This document shows, in pieces, positions 1 to 11,132 of a stretch of DNA of 64,000 nt (positions are counted from its first letter, which is position 1; each line of letters starts with the position of its first letter). Source of the DNA: Lepidodermella squamata (lineage: Eukaryota > Gastrotricha). The notes under the pieces are model-generated. The model was not told the origin of the DNA. It did not search any database and saw only the letters and a program-made list of their open reading frames with translations. The DNA lies in NCBI GenBank assembly GCA_047495785.1, contig JBLDXI010000013.1, positions 3,410,001-3,474,000 on the forward strand, in the 5' to 3' direction. The translations under genes were made by a program, and so were the position numbers.

Positions 1-589
1 AAATCATCGATTTGTAGCTGTTTCAAACTTGATTAATCGCTTCTTCATGTCAGCATGACTGAGAATTTCCTATTTTCCAAGCTGCCGCAAAAATGACCTG
101 ATCGAGGACTGGCGAAAAGGGAATCATGAGTATGAACAGGAGTACGCTAGGCTTAGTTTGCATGGTAATTACCTCTTCAATGCAAGCCCGTATATTTACA
201 GACGTGCTATTGACAACCGGGTAGGTACACACAGCTGCTGGCTTCTTATAGCAGCAATAACCGCTAAATGCCTAATTACATATTCTCGGAGCCATTCACC
301 TGAACGCTAATCGTGCCGTCATCTTTTAGCTGTGACATACAAAAAACGCGGCTGCATGACACGGCAAAAGCATGAATGACTGCGGTCAAAGTTCAACCTT
401 AACGCCATCGCATTATTGTTATTATGAATGAAACAACATGTCAAACAGCACCGAATGGCCTTGCATTTGTGGACACTGGCCACTACTCGCGGCATGTTTA
501 CTTTATTGAATCCACACGAATTGGTGTTATGATCAGAAGAAAAATAAATAAATTTGAGCAAAAAAAATCAAAATAAATTGAGTATCTCA
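1..589. other. spacer 3' of NPC2-like gene
   Basis: AT-rich sequence downstream of the NPC2-like gene, which lies on the minus strand. Apart from the 37-codon minus-strand frame listed separately, I see only short frames without recognisable domains. The minus frame around 319-500 has several cysteines but no family match and no clear signal peptide, so it is not called. Confidence 0.5.
50..163 (-). CDS. possible small secreted peptide or exon
   Basis: An ATG at 163 opens a 37-residue frame. It begins MQTKPSVLLFILMIPF, a hydrophobic signal-peptide-like start, and ends in a Ser-Cys tail before TGA. Nothing identifies a family. It may be a short secreted peptide, the first exon of something larger, or chance. 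A GAGGTAATT donor-like string lies just upstream of the ATG on the minus strand. I do not recognise it. Confidence 0.18.
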   Translation of the reverse strand: MQTKPSVLLFILMIPFSPVLDQVIFAAAWKIGNSQSC

Positions 590-1051
590 TTAGACAATTT
601 GAACCGGAATAATGACACAGACCAGAGAAACGCCCTCGTCATCCTTGAGCTGGTACTGAAAATCCAGACTAGCTTGAGGGACCCAATCAAAAACTTCTAT
701 AGTCATTTTCGGCGTGAATTTCGTGTTCGATTTCAACGGGCATTTCACGCCTTGGAAAGTGCACGCGTTCGGCTCGGGCAGCGGAAAAGGCACCTTGATG
801 AAGTCTTCTACAATACCCATGCCAACGGCGGTCAATGAAGCGGAGCCTTTGTAAGATGCGTGGGTTGCGAATTCACCGTCAATTGTTACTTTGGACCCGC
901 GCGCGAACCGGCATGCCGACGTGCCGCAACCTGCTATGGAAAATTTGACGGAGGCCGGCACGGCTGAGCCGCAGTCTTTGTACGGAACCGCGTGAACAAT
1001 GGCCAACAGCACTGAGTAGACGGTTGTGAATAATAAAGACGGTGGCGCCAT
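590..1051 (-). CDS. NPC2: NPC2-like ML-domain lipid-binding protein
   Basis: Single-exon gene of 153 residues. Residues 1-22 form a signal peptide, so the product should be secreted or lysosomal. The rest is one MD-2-related lipid-recognition (ML) domain. Six cysteines follow the NPC2 spacing: KDCG, GCGTSAC, NACTFQGVKC and a late LVCVI. The family motif PFPLPEPNAC and the C-terminal IPVQIV also match NPC2. NPC2 proteins bind cholesterol in the late endosome or lysosome and pass it to NPC1 or membranes; whether this copy binds sterol or another lipid cannot be told. It is transcribed in the same direction as the FA2H gene upstream on the minus strand. Many invertebrates have several ML proteins, so one-to-one orthology with vertebrate NPC2 is not certain. 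Confidence 0.88.
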   Translation of the reverse strand: MAPPSLLFTTVYSVLLAIVHAVPYKDCGSAVPASVKFSIAGCGTSACRFARGSKVTIDGEFATHASYKGSASLTAVGMGIVEDFIKVPFPLPEPNACTFQGVKCPLKSNTKFTPKMTIEVFDWVPQASLDFQYQLKDDEGVSLVCVIIPVQIV

Positions 1052-1877
1052 TTACCAGCCACGTTTACACGACCTTTTTATGAATGGATGAAGCTTTTTA
1101 CAACGGCTTATTGGAAAAACAATCTTCACCCACGCTAAATTTGAAACAAAAAAAATACGACTAAAATTATGAATGCCCTGAAGGTAGACAAGAGATGGAC
1201 CCTTTTATTCGTTGTTCAGATCGAAAATCCAACGATCAAACTGCATAAATTAGCATGTGATATTAAGTTAGTTAAAACATCAGTGAGCCGAGCACAACTT
1301 TCTTCAAATGGAAATGTCTACGCTTTCTGTCATTGTAAATCAATTTAATAGCGACCAATAAGATTTCTCTTTCAAGCTGCCTCAAGAAAATACGGGGCGA
1401 TTGCACACCTGGACGCCGTGCCGAGAGAAGAAAGAGATATAAATGTGAGTATAGAACAATAGGAGCACAACCGTGATTAGCGAATTAAATTTCTTTTTAT
1501 AAAATTTTAAGATTTCTTTATAATAAATATATCACGATAAATTAGGCGAATCAATTTACAATAAATTATAATCACTTTTCACTTAAATTTTAAATGCGTA
1601 GCTGAAGACAACCGTGCAACATCAACGGGTAAAGGTGATGTGATTTCAAGGAAGAGCAGAGTTAAAACATTTTAGTGTCGAATTCACAAGAAATATAGAG
1701 TGAAAACTCCGGAATTACAAAATTATTAGCTCCTTTGTGTCGACGAATAGCAACCAGATGATAGCAAAAGAACATCAACTCGCAAGTAATATATATAAAA
1801 TTTACCACTACAATGAGCTTTGAAGAAGATTTAAAGCGTAGACAGTTGTTTGGCTTATGAGTTTGAAAAGCACACAG
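1052..1877. other. AT-rich spacer between NPC2-like and FA2H genes
   Basis: Spacer between two minus-strand genes. It must hold the promoter of the NPC2-like gene and the 3' end of FA2H. There is AT-rich sequence and no open frame of note. I see no repeat or RNA gene. Confidence 0.5.
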
Positions 1878-3056
1878 TTACTTGTATTTGTAATTTGGAA
1901 AATCTGTGCCGAATGGAAAATCGAGGATATTCGATGAAACACCGAAGCCATTGTTCCAATCAATGTAATGATGCCTGATGTGCCATTTCTTCAAGCGTCC
2001 AAAGTAAGAATCAGGTTCGGGATGGCCGTGATGCAAATAGTAATGAGTCAAGTCGTAAACGATGTAGCCGAGAACAGTTCCGGCAAACCAAGCGTTAAGC
2101 ATACATTCAGCAAGCATCATGTAATAAGTTGAGTAGACGACAACAGCAATAGCAGCGGCTGGCAGCGGTGGAAATACAAGATGATAGGGATCAAATGGAG
2201 CCTTGTGATGAAGTCCGTGCATAGAAAAGTGTAGCCGAATAAGGAAGGGATTTGTACCCGTTGGCTCCAAGTGAAAAACAAAGCGATGTAGAAAGTATTC
2301 AATGAAAGGCCAGCTAATGCACCCGGCCAGGAAAAGCAGAGGCAGGGCCCAAGTTCCAAGAGTAATATCTGCGAATAGGAAGTATTGTACATTAGGAAAA
2401 CTATAGGTAAGTAACAAACAAACCGTTGCCCAAGAGAGAAACTTTCGGATGAGACAAAAGCTGGTCATAGCCCTTCATCAAGTTGTATATGATGACAGGG
2501 ATCCAGACGAGAGGAACCACGTACCATGGGCATTTAGAGATGAGTTCTACAACATCGTTTCCAAACAAGCGGACCCAACGATCGACAGGTGTGTGTACCC
2601 ATTGGACGTACTTAGTACCGAGAGAAGCAACCTATGCACCGCACAAATCTTACTATTCTCATGAACAATTCAATAATAAATTTTACTTGAGCAAGCATGG
2701 GCTTCGACCAGTCAAGTGGATCAACGAATTCTTGCTCGATGCCGTGATCATTTTCGTGGCCTTCGAGGACACCAATCTGCATGTCACCCAAAGTTTTGTA
2801 AGCATTTTTCGAGTGAGTATGAGGATCCGAGGCATTCATCAGCAAAGTTATATCATTTCCTGGAAAAAACAAAATGGCATCACTAGAGTGATATTTCAAA
2901 TTCAGTGAAATTACCAGCAAAGTCGAGGATGGTACGAGCACCACCTGGATGATTGTTTACAAACTTGGTGACATCATATACCCGACCACGCCTAACCACC
3001 CAGCAACTCTCCTCGGTGCGATGTTCCTTAACCTCGTCCGGTGAGATGACACGCAT
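1878..3056 (-). CDS. FA2H: fatty acid 2-hydroxylase
   Basis: Four exons: 3056-2915, 2859-2687, 2631-2424 and 2368-1878, all joined in phase, giving 337 residues (human FA2H has 372). Residues 1 to about 75 are a cytochrome b5 domain with the haem-binding HPGG motif (VNNHPGGART). The C-terminal half is a membrane fatty acid hydroxylase domain with histidine clusters HRFVFH, HGLHHKAPF, HYYLHH and HIRHH, which bind the di-metal centre. The enzyme acts in the ER membrane and adds a 2-hydroxyl to fatty acids used for ceramides and glycosphingolipids. The three introns are 55-56 nt. The third, 2369-2423, changes frame and is required to join LLGN to DITLG. The gene lies head-to-head with the ankyrin gene at 3934. 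Confidence 0.93.
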
Positions 3057-3933
3057 GGTGAATAAAACTTAAATTAACTAAAAAAAATCAGGATTTAAGA
3101 GTTAGACATTGCTGATAGAGCGATGAGCGAGGTTCACTTTGGGAAAGTGAGGTCAGGCGCGACTCATGCTCTGAACTCACTTTCAATTAAAATAGTTAAT
3201 TAGTACGAGCAAAAAAGTGCAAAGCATCAACCACTGGAAGCGGAGGAAGACAGAAGACAGTGGATAGCTGAAGTCATGTCTCTAGGCCAACGCGTTGAAG
3301 CGTTTTGGCGGATTTTGGCAGATTTGCCGCTTTTTGACGCGACTACGCGCGCATAATTATAATTAAAATATATAAATACTTCTGTAAAATAAATTTTTAT
3401 ATGTTTATTAGACTATTCGACCGAATGTTAAAATAGGGATGTGAAAACAAATTGAAATGCAGATTTTATTAGTTTTTTTTCTTTTTTTTGAAGAGGAGTC
3501 GTGGAGCCCCACCAGTTTTTTTCCTGCGGTCCCAAGTCCCATAAGCCATAAGCCATAAGCCGAGACTCTAAACTTTTGGCTTTGGATCACGCGTCACAAC
3601 TCACGCCTAACCCTTCTGCCAATATAAAACAAGATGGGCAATAGGCTTTTTAAGTCGAACTTTCCTTTGAGTGGAGTTCGTGTTCGACTTGAGGCAGAGT
3701 TTCCCCTAAGCGCTAAAGCATTTTTCAAGTATTTTCGGTGTTCGAAGGCAATATAGGACAGTGTAGGGGCTGTACTGCTCAAATTCCCCTGGATTGATTA
3801 CTTGTTGTTGTAGCGTTTTTCCGCATTCTCTAATCAGAAATCTTCTTTTATTACTTTATTCATGATTTTGATTGGCGAAGTATTTGTTTAACTTGGAAAT
3901 TATTTACGTTCCCTAGCTTTAATTTGCGGCTTG
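3057..3933. promoter_or_regulatory. divergent intergenic region, FA2H / ankyrin gene
   Basis: This 877-bp spacer separates two divergently transcribed genes, so it should contain both promoters. It includes a short direct repeat of ATAAGCC units near 3540-3560 and T-runs near 3470-3490. I could not identify a specific core promoter element. Function is inferred only from gene orientation. Confidence 0.4.
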
Positions 3934-6900
3934 ATGGAGTCGGAGAGTAGCCGCGACGGCTCTGAAGGAAGCAAATCGGCTAAAGCGAAGCGGCAGCTAA
4001 AGGATGATTCATCTAGTAACGATGCTAAGCCTCCTACCGGCACTCCTCATTCAGCTTCCACTAAGCTCACCAAACGGACGCTCTTTCCAACCACCCCTGC
4101 TTCCTATAGCGATGGTTTGTTGCAACTTCATGATGCCTCAGTTTTTGACATTCGATTGTTTTTCATAGATGATAGTAGTCAAGGCATTGGTCGTAAAAAG
4201 CGGCGAAAGTTCACCTCAGAGGGGCGCGATAAGCCGCCGAGCGCTGGAATTCATCTGTCAGAACGGCAGCAAGTCTTGCTTCTGAAGCTTGCTGCCGAAA
4301 ACTCTCCTAAAGCTAGCTCTCCTGCCCTATCTGTGGCTTCGTCATCGCAAGGGACCTACTCTGCATCCTCGGGGACTGACCGCATTCATAGGAGAAATAA
4401 CCGTGGTGAAACCCTGCTTCACATAGCAGCTCATCGTGGTGATACCAAGCAGATGTTGGAGTTGATTGAACAGGGCCTCGACGTCAATGCTTTAGATCAT
4501 GCTGGTAATAAATAGACGTGCCATTCAGCAATCTGTTATTTCTTATCGATTTCAGATTGGACACCCTTACACGAGGCGTGTAACAAAGGCCACGTCGAAG
4601 CTGCCAAAATATTGATTCAGCATGGTGCATTCGTAAATGCCAAAGGTGACGAAGATATCACACCGCTGCATGACGCAGCTGGAAGTGGAAACATCGAGCT
4701 AGTCAAGTTGCTTCTTGAAAATGGTGCTGACCCTAATGCGCGAGACAAAACCGGTCGTTATCCTTTCGACGTCCCAGGCTCGCCGACTATTGTAACTGAA
4801 ATTAAAAGTTGGCCGACTTACAAGCCTGTAGAAGAGGGATCAAAGCCGTATGTTTAAATTGCCTGACGTCTCGATGTGAAATTTTGAAATTTTTTATAGG
4901 GATGTTGACTCTACTAATGCCGTGGCTGATTTCGGGGCGATTGATTCTCCCCGACTGAATTCCGCAGCGAATATCGTTTCACCTGTTGCGAACTCGAGAT
5001 CTTCTTCGACGTACGATTCCGCCCCGGAACCAGAGCAGGATAAAGCTAACAATGTTATTTCACCATCTGTTAGTAGTTCAACTTCAACTTTGAAACAATT
5101 GAATGACTCCGACTGCGCACAACGCGAGCAGCCTCCTTCACTTCAACAAGTCTCCAACAATGACGATGGTTTGTCAATTTTTACGAGATTTTTTTACTTC
5201 ATTATCGAGCTTCGTATTTTAGACTCAGCCCGTGGTCGTTTATCAGTTGATATGGGTGAAGAGAACCCGCCTCCACCGCTTTTGACCCCTCAATTACCCG
5301 ATGAAAGTTCAGCAGCCCCGGTGGAAAAATCCACAGCCGGAGAGCCGAAAAACACCAGACAAGGGAGTCCTTCGCCCTGCCCGCCTCCTAGTCTGGAACC
5401 GGCGATTTCAAGCATACCGAATCTTGAGTCAATCGCAACTTCGCCACCTCTTGTTGTAATAACTGAGCCCGAGGACGTCAGCAAAGGCTCCGGTGGTGAA
5501 ACAGGCGAGTTATTGCTCCAAGTTTGCCCGCCTGAGAAAGACGTGAAAATCGAAGCAGAGCTATTGGACGAGGATTCAGTAAAATCGAGTGGGAAAACCG
5601 AGCAAACTGTCGCGAGCAGTCGAACTCGTCGCAAGATTACTGCGAATTCGAGTAAAGAAGCGCCTGCTTCAAGCTCGACTGATGAGAAAAAGTCGACTAC
5701 GCCTGGTAATTTTCGGAAACGAATTGGATCTGTTGGAGTTATTTCCCCGGCTAATAAAGACTCGAGTTCGTCCAACTCAGCCGAATCCGGTGCTAATAAG
5801 GTGCAGCCGTTGCGAAAGCGGTTGATTACCCGGTCTGAGGAGGAAGTCTCGAAAGACAGGAAAAAACCGCCGATTCCGAGTAAGGATAGCAACAAACCGT
5901 CCGGTGACCAGGAACATGCGCAACACGCACCTGATCCTTACGAATTCACGGAAGAGGTTGAAGCGACCGCTCAGCAATTGATTAGTGGAACTACGCCGAC
6001 TTCCAGCCCGAAAAGTTCGAATTCGCCCGCGAAACAATCAGCGGCTGCCCAACAGCAGCAGCCGTCACCCTCAGTTTCCTCGACGAAAAGTGGCTCACGA
6101 AAACCGGGCCACAGATCTCGCCGAACCTCGTCGCCTAATTCGAGTGAAATGAAGCTGCCACCCCTGAAAATTCGCATTAATCGGCCGAATACGATCGAGA
6201 CGAAATCCGAGTCTGAATCTTCTGTTTCAAGTGTTGGCGGGTTGAAAAACGAACCAGATGACCAGGACGAGCAGGGTCAATCTGTTAATATTAAGGAGGA
6301 GCCGAGTGATGACAAAAAGGAGGCGAATACCAACAATAGTAACGTCCCACCTCGAAAACGTAAGGTTAGAGGATCAGGGACGACCTCGCCTATTGGTATG
6401 TTGTCGGTAGTTACGAATACAACTGGCGGGGCTTCCCCGGTTGTGTCACCCTCGTCCCTGCCAACTCAGGAACAAGTCGCGCAGTTCTTCACGGTTGAAA
6501 GGCCCCGGCTACCGAATCATTACAAGCAATACCAGGCGGCTAGGGAGTGGGTGGCTGAACGTAGGCGGCAGCAACTGGTCCCGGTTCAGTTGAGCCAGGT
6601 GCCTAGAGGGGTGGGTGATTTCCTCATGATTCGGAAGAGTTATTTATTAGCGGCGGATGGCGGGCAACAAATCATGTCTGGGATCAACCCGAGTCAGGAA
6701 TCTCAACCAGCCCAGCCGCCGAATTCGCTACCGTTGAATACCGGGTCGAACCCGGGTGGTTTCGCCACGGGTCTGCCTCCCCAGCAGCAACCGTCACCCA
6801 CCCTACCCCCGTCACTCCAGGCGTTATTCCGAAGCCAGGAGGAGGCTAGGCACCGGTTGAGAATGCAACACCGAGTTGAGCAGGAGAAACTGGTTTTATC

Positions 6901-7426
6901 GTATGAACAAGAAGTTTTACGGGCCTATGTCCACCGTGAATTAACCGCAGCCCAGGCGCAACCGCTATCAGCCTGCGCGATTTTGATGGAGAGACACTCT
7001 GCGGTTAAAGCGCCACCCGAGGCTTTACAACTAAATGGACCAGTTTTACCGACTTCAAGCGCGCAACCGGCTATTTCAAACCCGGCAGTACCCGGTGCCA
7101 CCGGTAACCCGCCGGAAGCTTCGGCAGCTTTGAGGGCATCCCGCCTAACCGCCCGGCACCAACGACCGCGGCTCGATGATTTGGATGAGAAATTTTCGCG
7201 GCTGGTCGACACGTTGCTGCAGCGACAGAGGCACGAGGCGGCTGCTATGCGGGCCGTTCAGTCGGCTGAGTGGAGTTGGCGGTCGGAGATTGTCGCGCAA
7301 ATGGTGGGTGATAACTCGTCTTCAAACCCGGAAACGTCGAATCAAGGGATGTCGTCGCAGCAGAGTCAAAACGCTGTTCCTCTGGTTACTGTTCCCGATT
7401 CACTACCCATTCCTCGTCTTATTTAA
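3934..7426 (+). CDS. ANKRD12: ANKRD11/ANKRD12-family ankyrin repeat regulator
   Basis: Exons 3934-4504, 4556-4847 and 4900-7426; the last very probably contains an in-frame 54-nt intron at 5169-5222. The predicted protein is 1,111 residues. Residues about 152-260 carry three ankyrin repeats (GETLLHIAAHRGD, WTPLHEACNKGH, TPLHDAAGSGN) that align with the ANKRD11/12 repeats. A long Ser/Pro/Lys-rich low-complexity middle follows. The C-terminus from about residue 790 is the conserved ANKRD11/12 tail, with RMQHRVEQEKLVLSYEQEVL, a SACAILME stretch and LDEKFSRLVDTLLQRQ. Vertebrate members are nuclear co-regulators that bind p160 coactivators and histone deacetylases. This one is much shorter than ANKRD11 (about 2,660 residues), mainly in the middle. 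A basic KKRRKF stretch near residue 90 could be a nuclear signal. Which vertebrate paralogue is closer is undecided. Confidence 0.88.
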
Positions 7427-7729
7427 TTGGGGCGTTTTAAACGTCGTTTTCTATATGATGGCTGTGTATCATCATTCGCTTGTTAAATGCTGGTTTTTTG
7501 TATTATAATGATAATTATCACGATTGTTAAAGTCTTTTTCTTATCAATCTTCTTGATCGACAATTTGGTTGGTTATAATGTGGTAATATTCTACTTTACA
7601 GCATGTCTTTTTTGTAACTTTTTTGTGAAAAGATTCCAATGAAAATACGCTCATCTTTGTCTAATCAAACCCACTTTTTCGATTTTTTGTTTAGTCTCGT
7701 TAGAAGAGAAATAGTTTTATTTGGACGAA

Positions 7730-7735
7730 AATAAA
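7730..7735 (+). terminator. AATAAA poly(A) signal of ankyrin gene
   Basis: A canonical AATAAA lies about 300 bp after the ankyrin gene stop and only 9 bp before the TMEM208 start codon. It would serve the upstream gene, leaving almost no room for a TMEM208 leader. Confidence 0.5.
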
Positions 7736-7743
7736 CGGCTGAG

Positions 7744-10507
7744 ATGTTTACCAAACAGGTATGTCAAATTTTTGTTTGATTTTCTATCATACTAAATATG
7801 ATCGAATAATTGCAGCCTAAAGGAAAACAGGCCACGAAAGGGCCGAAGCAGCTTTACGAAGATAACATGGCTACCTTGTCGTTTTATGCGAAAATTGTGC
7901 TTGGCACTAACCTTGTTTGTGGAGTCATTATTTTATTCGTATTCTGGCCGTCTTTCACTACAGCCCGGTAAGTATTTTTCAATTGAGTTACCGAAATTCT
8001 GCTGATTTTAACACCAATTTGCCGATTGATTTTCACTCTAATAAATGTCTCGGTTCTCTCACTAAGCGCGGGATATTCTGGAAACAATTTTAAGCAGTGG
8101 CATGGCAAAATAATATATAAACTTGATCACACGGTTTGCAGGATTTCCTAATAATTGAAAACCTTGATCGCGCATCTTCACAAGTTAGGCGTAATTTTAC
8201 GTTTTTACGTTACAAGCAGAATTTTCCGCCATGACGGAAATTGAGCAGCTTCACAAAATTTGTCACATTCAGTAGGTGAATTGAACATATTTATCCATTT
8301 TCGAGAAGTCTGCTTATACTTCACTTCAACCGGATAGAAATATAGTAAAGCAGGCAATATTTCATTTTATCGACAGTCGACAGAAATGATTGAATCGCGG
8401 AAAATCACAACCCGTTATCAAAAGAATAGCAAACATCAGAAAAATATGAATCAGAAAATCAGAAAAAAATCAGAAAGTCATGGGCTCGCAATAGAAATAC
8501 TCGGATACACCTACGAGTATACATTAGGAATAACTAATTGCTGCCGTGGTTTGATGTTGGTCAATGAATCTAACCCGGAGGAGTTTGCCTTCCCGTCTGA
8601 TTTCGCGTAGAATTGAGATCGTGGAGCTATTGAGTCGACTTCTATTGCGTCAAACACGAGCTCGAATGCATGAAAATCTGCGACGATTGTATATCCAATC
8701 AACCGAACTAGGGTTTGAGCCGGTGGAGAGCCGGAAGCCGAAAAAACTACGAGATGGTTATTCGTTCCATTGCGAAAATGGTATTAGCGAACGTGACACA
8801 TGCAAACCGTGCACTGAGAGAATGCGGCTTCGATTTCAATCAAAACAGAACTCACTCGACGTGACTGGCAGTTCTATCGGTATTTCCTTTCCACTAATTC
8901 TTGGTTTGGACCGGGTCAGAGCTTGCAACAGAAGTTCCTGAGCTCCACTTTCGGGTTTCGAATACAATTCCTTCCGTTGGCGGCATTTCCACGGAATCAG
9001 CCAGTAACTCATGTCGTAGTCGGATTACCAGATCAGTTACATTGTCCACCTGCAATTCATTGTCAGCAAAATCTTGCCACCGCGTTCTGTATCAGCAAGA
9101 AATTTGTGAACAACTTCTTGCTCAGTTTTTCGAGTTGGCACGAGTCGCTGGACGTCGGAAGGCACCTGAGACCAGTCTTGGTAGAACTTGCAACAGCTGC
9201 TGACAGTTGTAATGATGGCATGACGGTCTCGTTCGTCCAGGATAGGCCGCCGTAGAATGAGAACTGAGCAAACTTAACTGAGTTAACTGGTAACTGACTG
9301 CAATTCCTCTTGAAGCGATTTCGAGGAAATCAACGGTCGTTTCCAGTTTCTTGTTTTTTCTTTCGTTGACCGTTTCGTTTACCGTTTCATGAGAGATGAG
9401 CCACCTTAAGCATGTTTCTGAAACTCGCGATGACCTTGGATCATTTTTCTTATATTCAAGGAAAAGTTGCAAAAAGATGCATACTTGGGAACCAGACATG
9501 TTGCTAGCGTCGTTGCAGTAGTTTTTCTTCTAGTTGGTATGTAGTATGTAAAAATGCCTAAAATATTATTTATGAAAACGAAAAAACAATCATGATGCGA
9601 TTCAGTTTGTTAAAAAAATACCCTTGGCAACTCTTCTTTTATATAAAAAAAAGCATTGCAGATCCAACAACTTTCTAATTCCTTCCAATGCTTCCAACTG
9701 GGCCGCTGCTGTTGCTGTTGCCGCCGCCGCCGCAGCTGCCGGCTGGGGTTGGCTAGCTGCCGCCGCAATGTTTGGATATTCAGGCCACTCTTTCTTGAAA
9801 CGGAAAATTTAAGAATAGTGGCGATAGAGCTTAGTTTTTATGAGCTATTCGAAGTTTACTTTGATAGCTCAAATTCATTGTAATAATCGGTATTCGACAC
9901 TAAATACCAAGGAGAAGTAGGGTTTTCTAAAATGATTTTCTTACACATAATATTCTGGTATTCATGCCGAAAAATATATAAATACCCGAAGATGAAAGAC
10001 GGTTTTTCGATCTCGATTGTCGAATCTCTGTCGTCGGCAAACTTGCGTGTTTTAATCGATTTTAGTTGTAATTTGAAGGTGGATTTTTACAGTTTTAATT
10101 TTCATTTCACAAACATCCTTATTCAAAATTTTGAAATTTTTTCTAGGTTGACCCTCCATATCTGCGGTATTTTGGCTGAAATGTTGGCACTAGCGACTAT
10201 GCGAAGCATGTCAAAAGCTGAGTTCAATGACAAAGGGCAATGCGTGGACGGGGGCCAAGATCTGAACGCTCATTCTGGCATGGCCGAACACCTGAAAGAC
10301 CTGTTGATTCTCACTTGCACGGTGCAGACCTTATCCATGATTTCGCCGTATTTCTGGCTGCTGTGGCTCGGCGCGCCAGGTTATTTGTTCTATAAGCTGT
10401 GGACCACCATTTTGTGGCCCTGGTTTTCGGCCGGATCGCAGCCGATGCCGGAAGAGCCGGTTTCAAACAGCCCTCGTAAAGGATTTCGGCAAAAGCGCCA
10501 GGCATAA
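7744..10507 (+). CDS. TMEM208: TMEM208 / SND2 ER-targeting membrane protein
   Basis: Three exons: 7744-7758, 7816-7967 and 10147-10507, in phase, giving 175 residues (human 173). Motifs shared with TMEM208 include PKGKQATKGPKQLYEDN, LSFYAKIVLGTN, the DGGQDLN...GMAEHLKDLL segment and LWTTILWPWF near the end. The C-terminus is basic, as in the family. TMEM208 (yeast Snd2) sits in the ER membrane with about four helices and takes part in SRP-independent targeting of membrane proteins. The second intron is 2,179 nt, far longer than the others here, and contains a decayed coding region on the opposite strand. The gene follows the ankyrin gene after 317 bp in the same direction, a spacing that would fit an operon. 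Confidence 0.93.
7968..10146 (+). other. long TMEM208 intron 2
   Basis: GT-AG intron (gtaagt donor, ttctag acceptor) of 2.2 kb. It contains a decayed minus-strand coding relic (about 8893-9499) and, near 9705-9770, a run of GCT/GCC triplets that would encode poly-alanine in one frame. Human TMEM208 has no region that needs an extra exon here, so I treat the alanine run as a simple repeat. Confidence 0.7.
8893..9499 (-). pseudogene. decayed coding relic, family unknown
   Basis: On the minus strand three overlapping frames read like ordinary protein but are out of register. One starts MSGSQVCIFLQLF at 9499. A second contains DERDRHAIITTVSSCCKFYQ. A third contains ELQVDNVTDLVIRLRHELL and ends at a TAG at 8893. 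Shifts would be needed near 9250 and near 9070. Residue composition looks coding, but I recognise no family. It may be a frameshifted pseudogene, a relic of a mobile element, or a nested gene whose introns I cannot place. Confidence 0.25.
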
Positions 10508-11132
10508 AAAATGACAGCAATATTTAATGAGTTGTGAATGAGTCGATAAAAAATGCATGCGTACCTCCTTATACCAAAATAAAAAGTCTGAACCTAATAC
10601 GAAATCTGGCAAAGGTTTTATTTTCGATTCTTAGCTCATATGGCGTATAAAAAATCATGATAATTTCACATGATATGACCGTTAACAAGTGGAAAGTGGA
10701 ATTTTCGCAAGTTTGTTATCGAGAGATTTTGATGCCGTTTTCAAGATCAATGAACGAGGAGTCGAATGAGATTAAAAAGAGGCCAATATCTATCAGGGTT
10801 GTTGAGAAAATGAGCTTCAAAGTTTATAAGCGGCATAATTAGTGCGCTTAAAATTTTAATGACCCACCCCACTCTACATTTTATGGCTATCCTCACACAG
10901 CCGATTAAAGTAATCTGAGGCGACAAATATTGCTATATTTCCAAAAGGTTAGGTAGAGTGTGTCAAAGCCAAAGCCTTTTAAGGAAGCTTCATCAAATTC
11001 CAAACTTACAAGAAAAACTAATTCAGGGAATTTGTGCGATTTGCTGGAAAATTTGGGAAATTCGTAAAACCCCACTTCTTTCTTGTTAACGGTCATATCA
11101 TTTTCGGCGATTCAACTATAGAAAAAATCATG
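10508..11132. other. convergent 3' region, TMEM208 / orphan GPCR
   Basis: Spacer between convergent genes. An AATAAA at 10578-10583 lies 70 bp after the TMEM208 stop and is a plausible poly(A) signal. The rest is AT-rich with no supported coding frame. Confidence 0.5.

Noticed and set aside
2117-2392. Second frame in the FA2H gene
   Set aside because: It lacks the histidine motifs; the frame change is explained by the 55-nt intron at 2369-2423.
5290-5895. 201-codon minus-strand frame
   Set aside because: Antisense shadow of the low-complexity middle of the ankyrin protein.
9700-9780. Alanine-rich frame as an extra TMEM208 exon
   Set aside because: The three-exon TMEM208 model is already full length and in phase; the triplet run looks like simple sequence.
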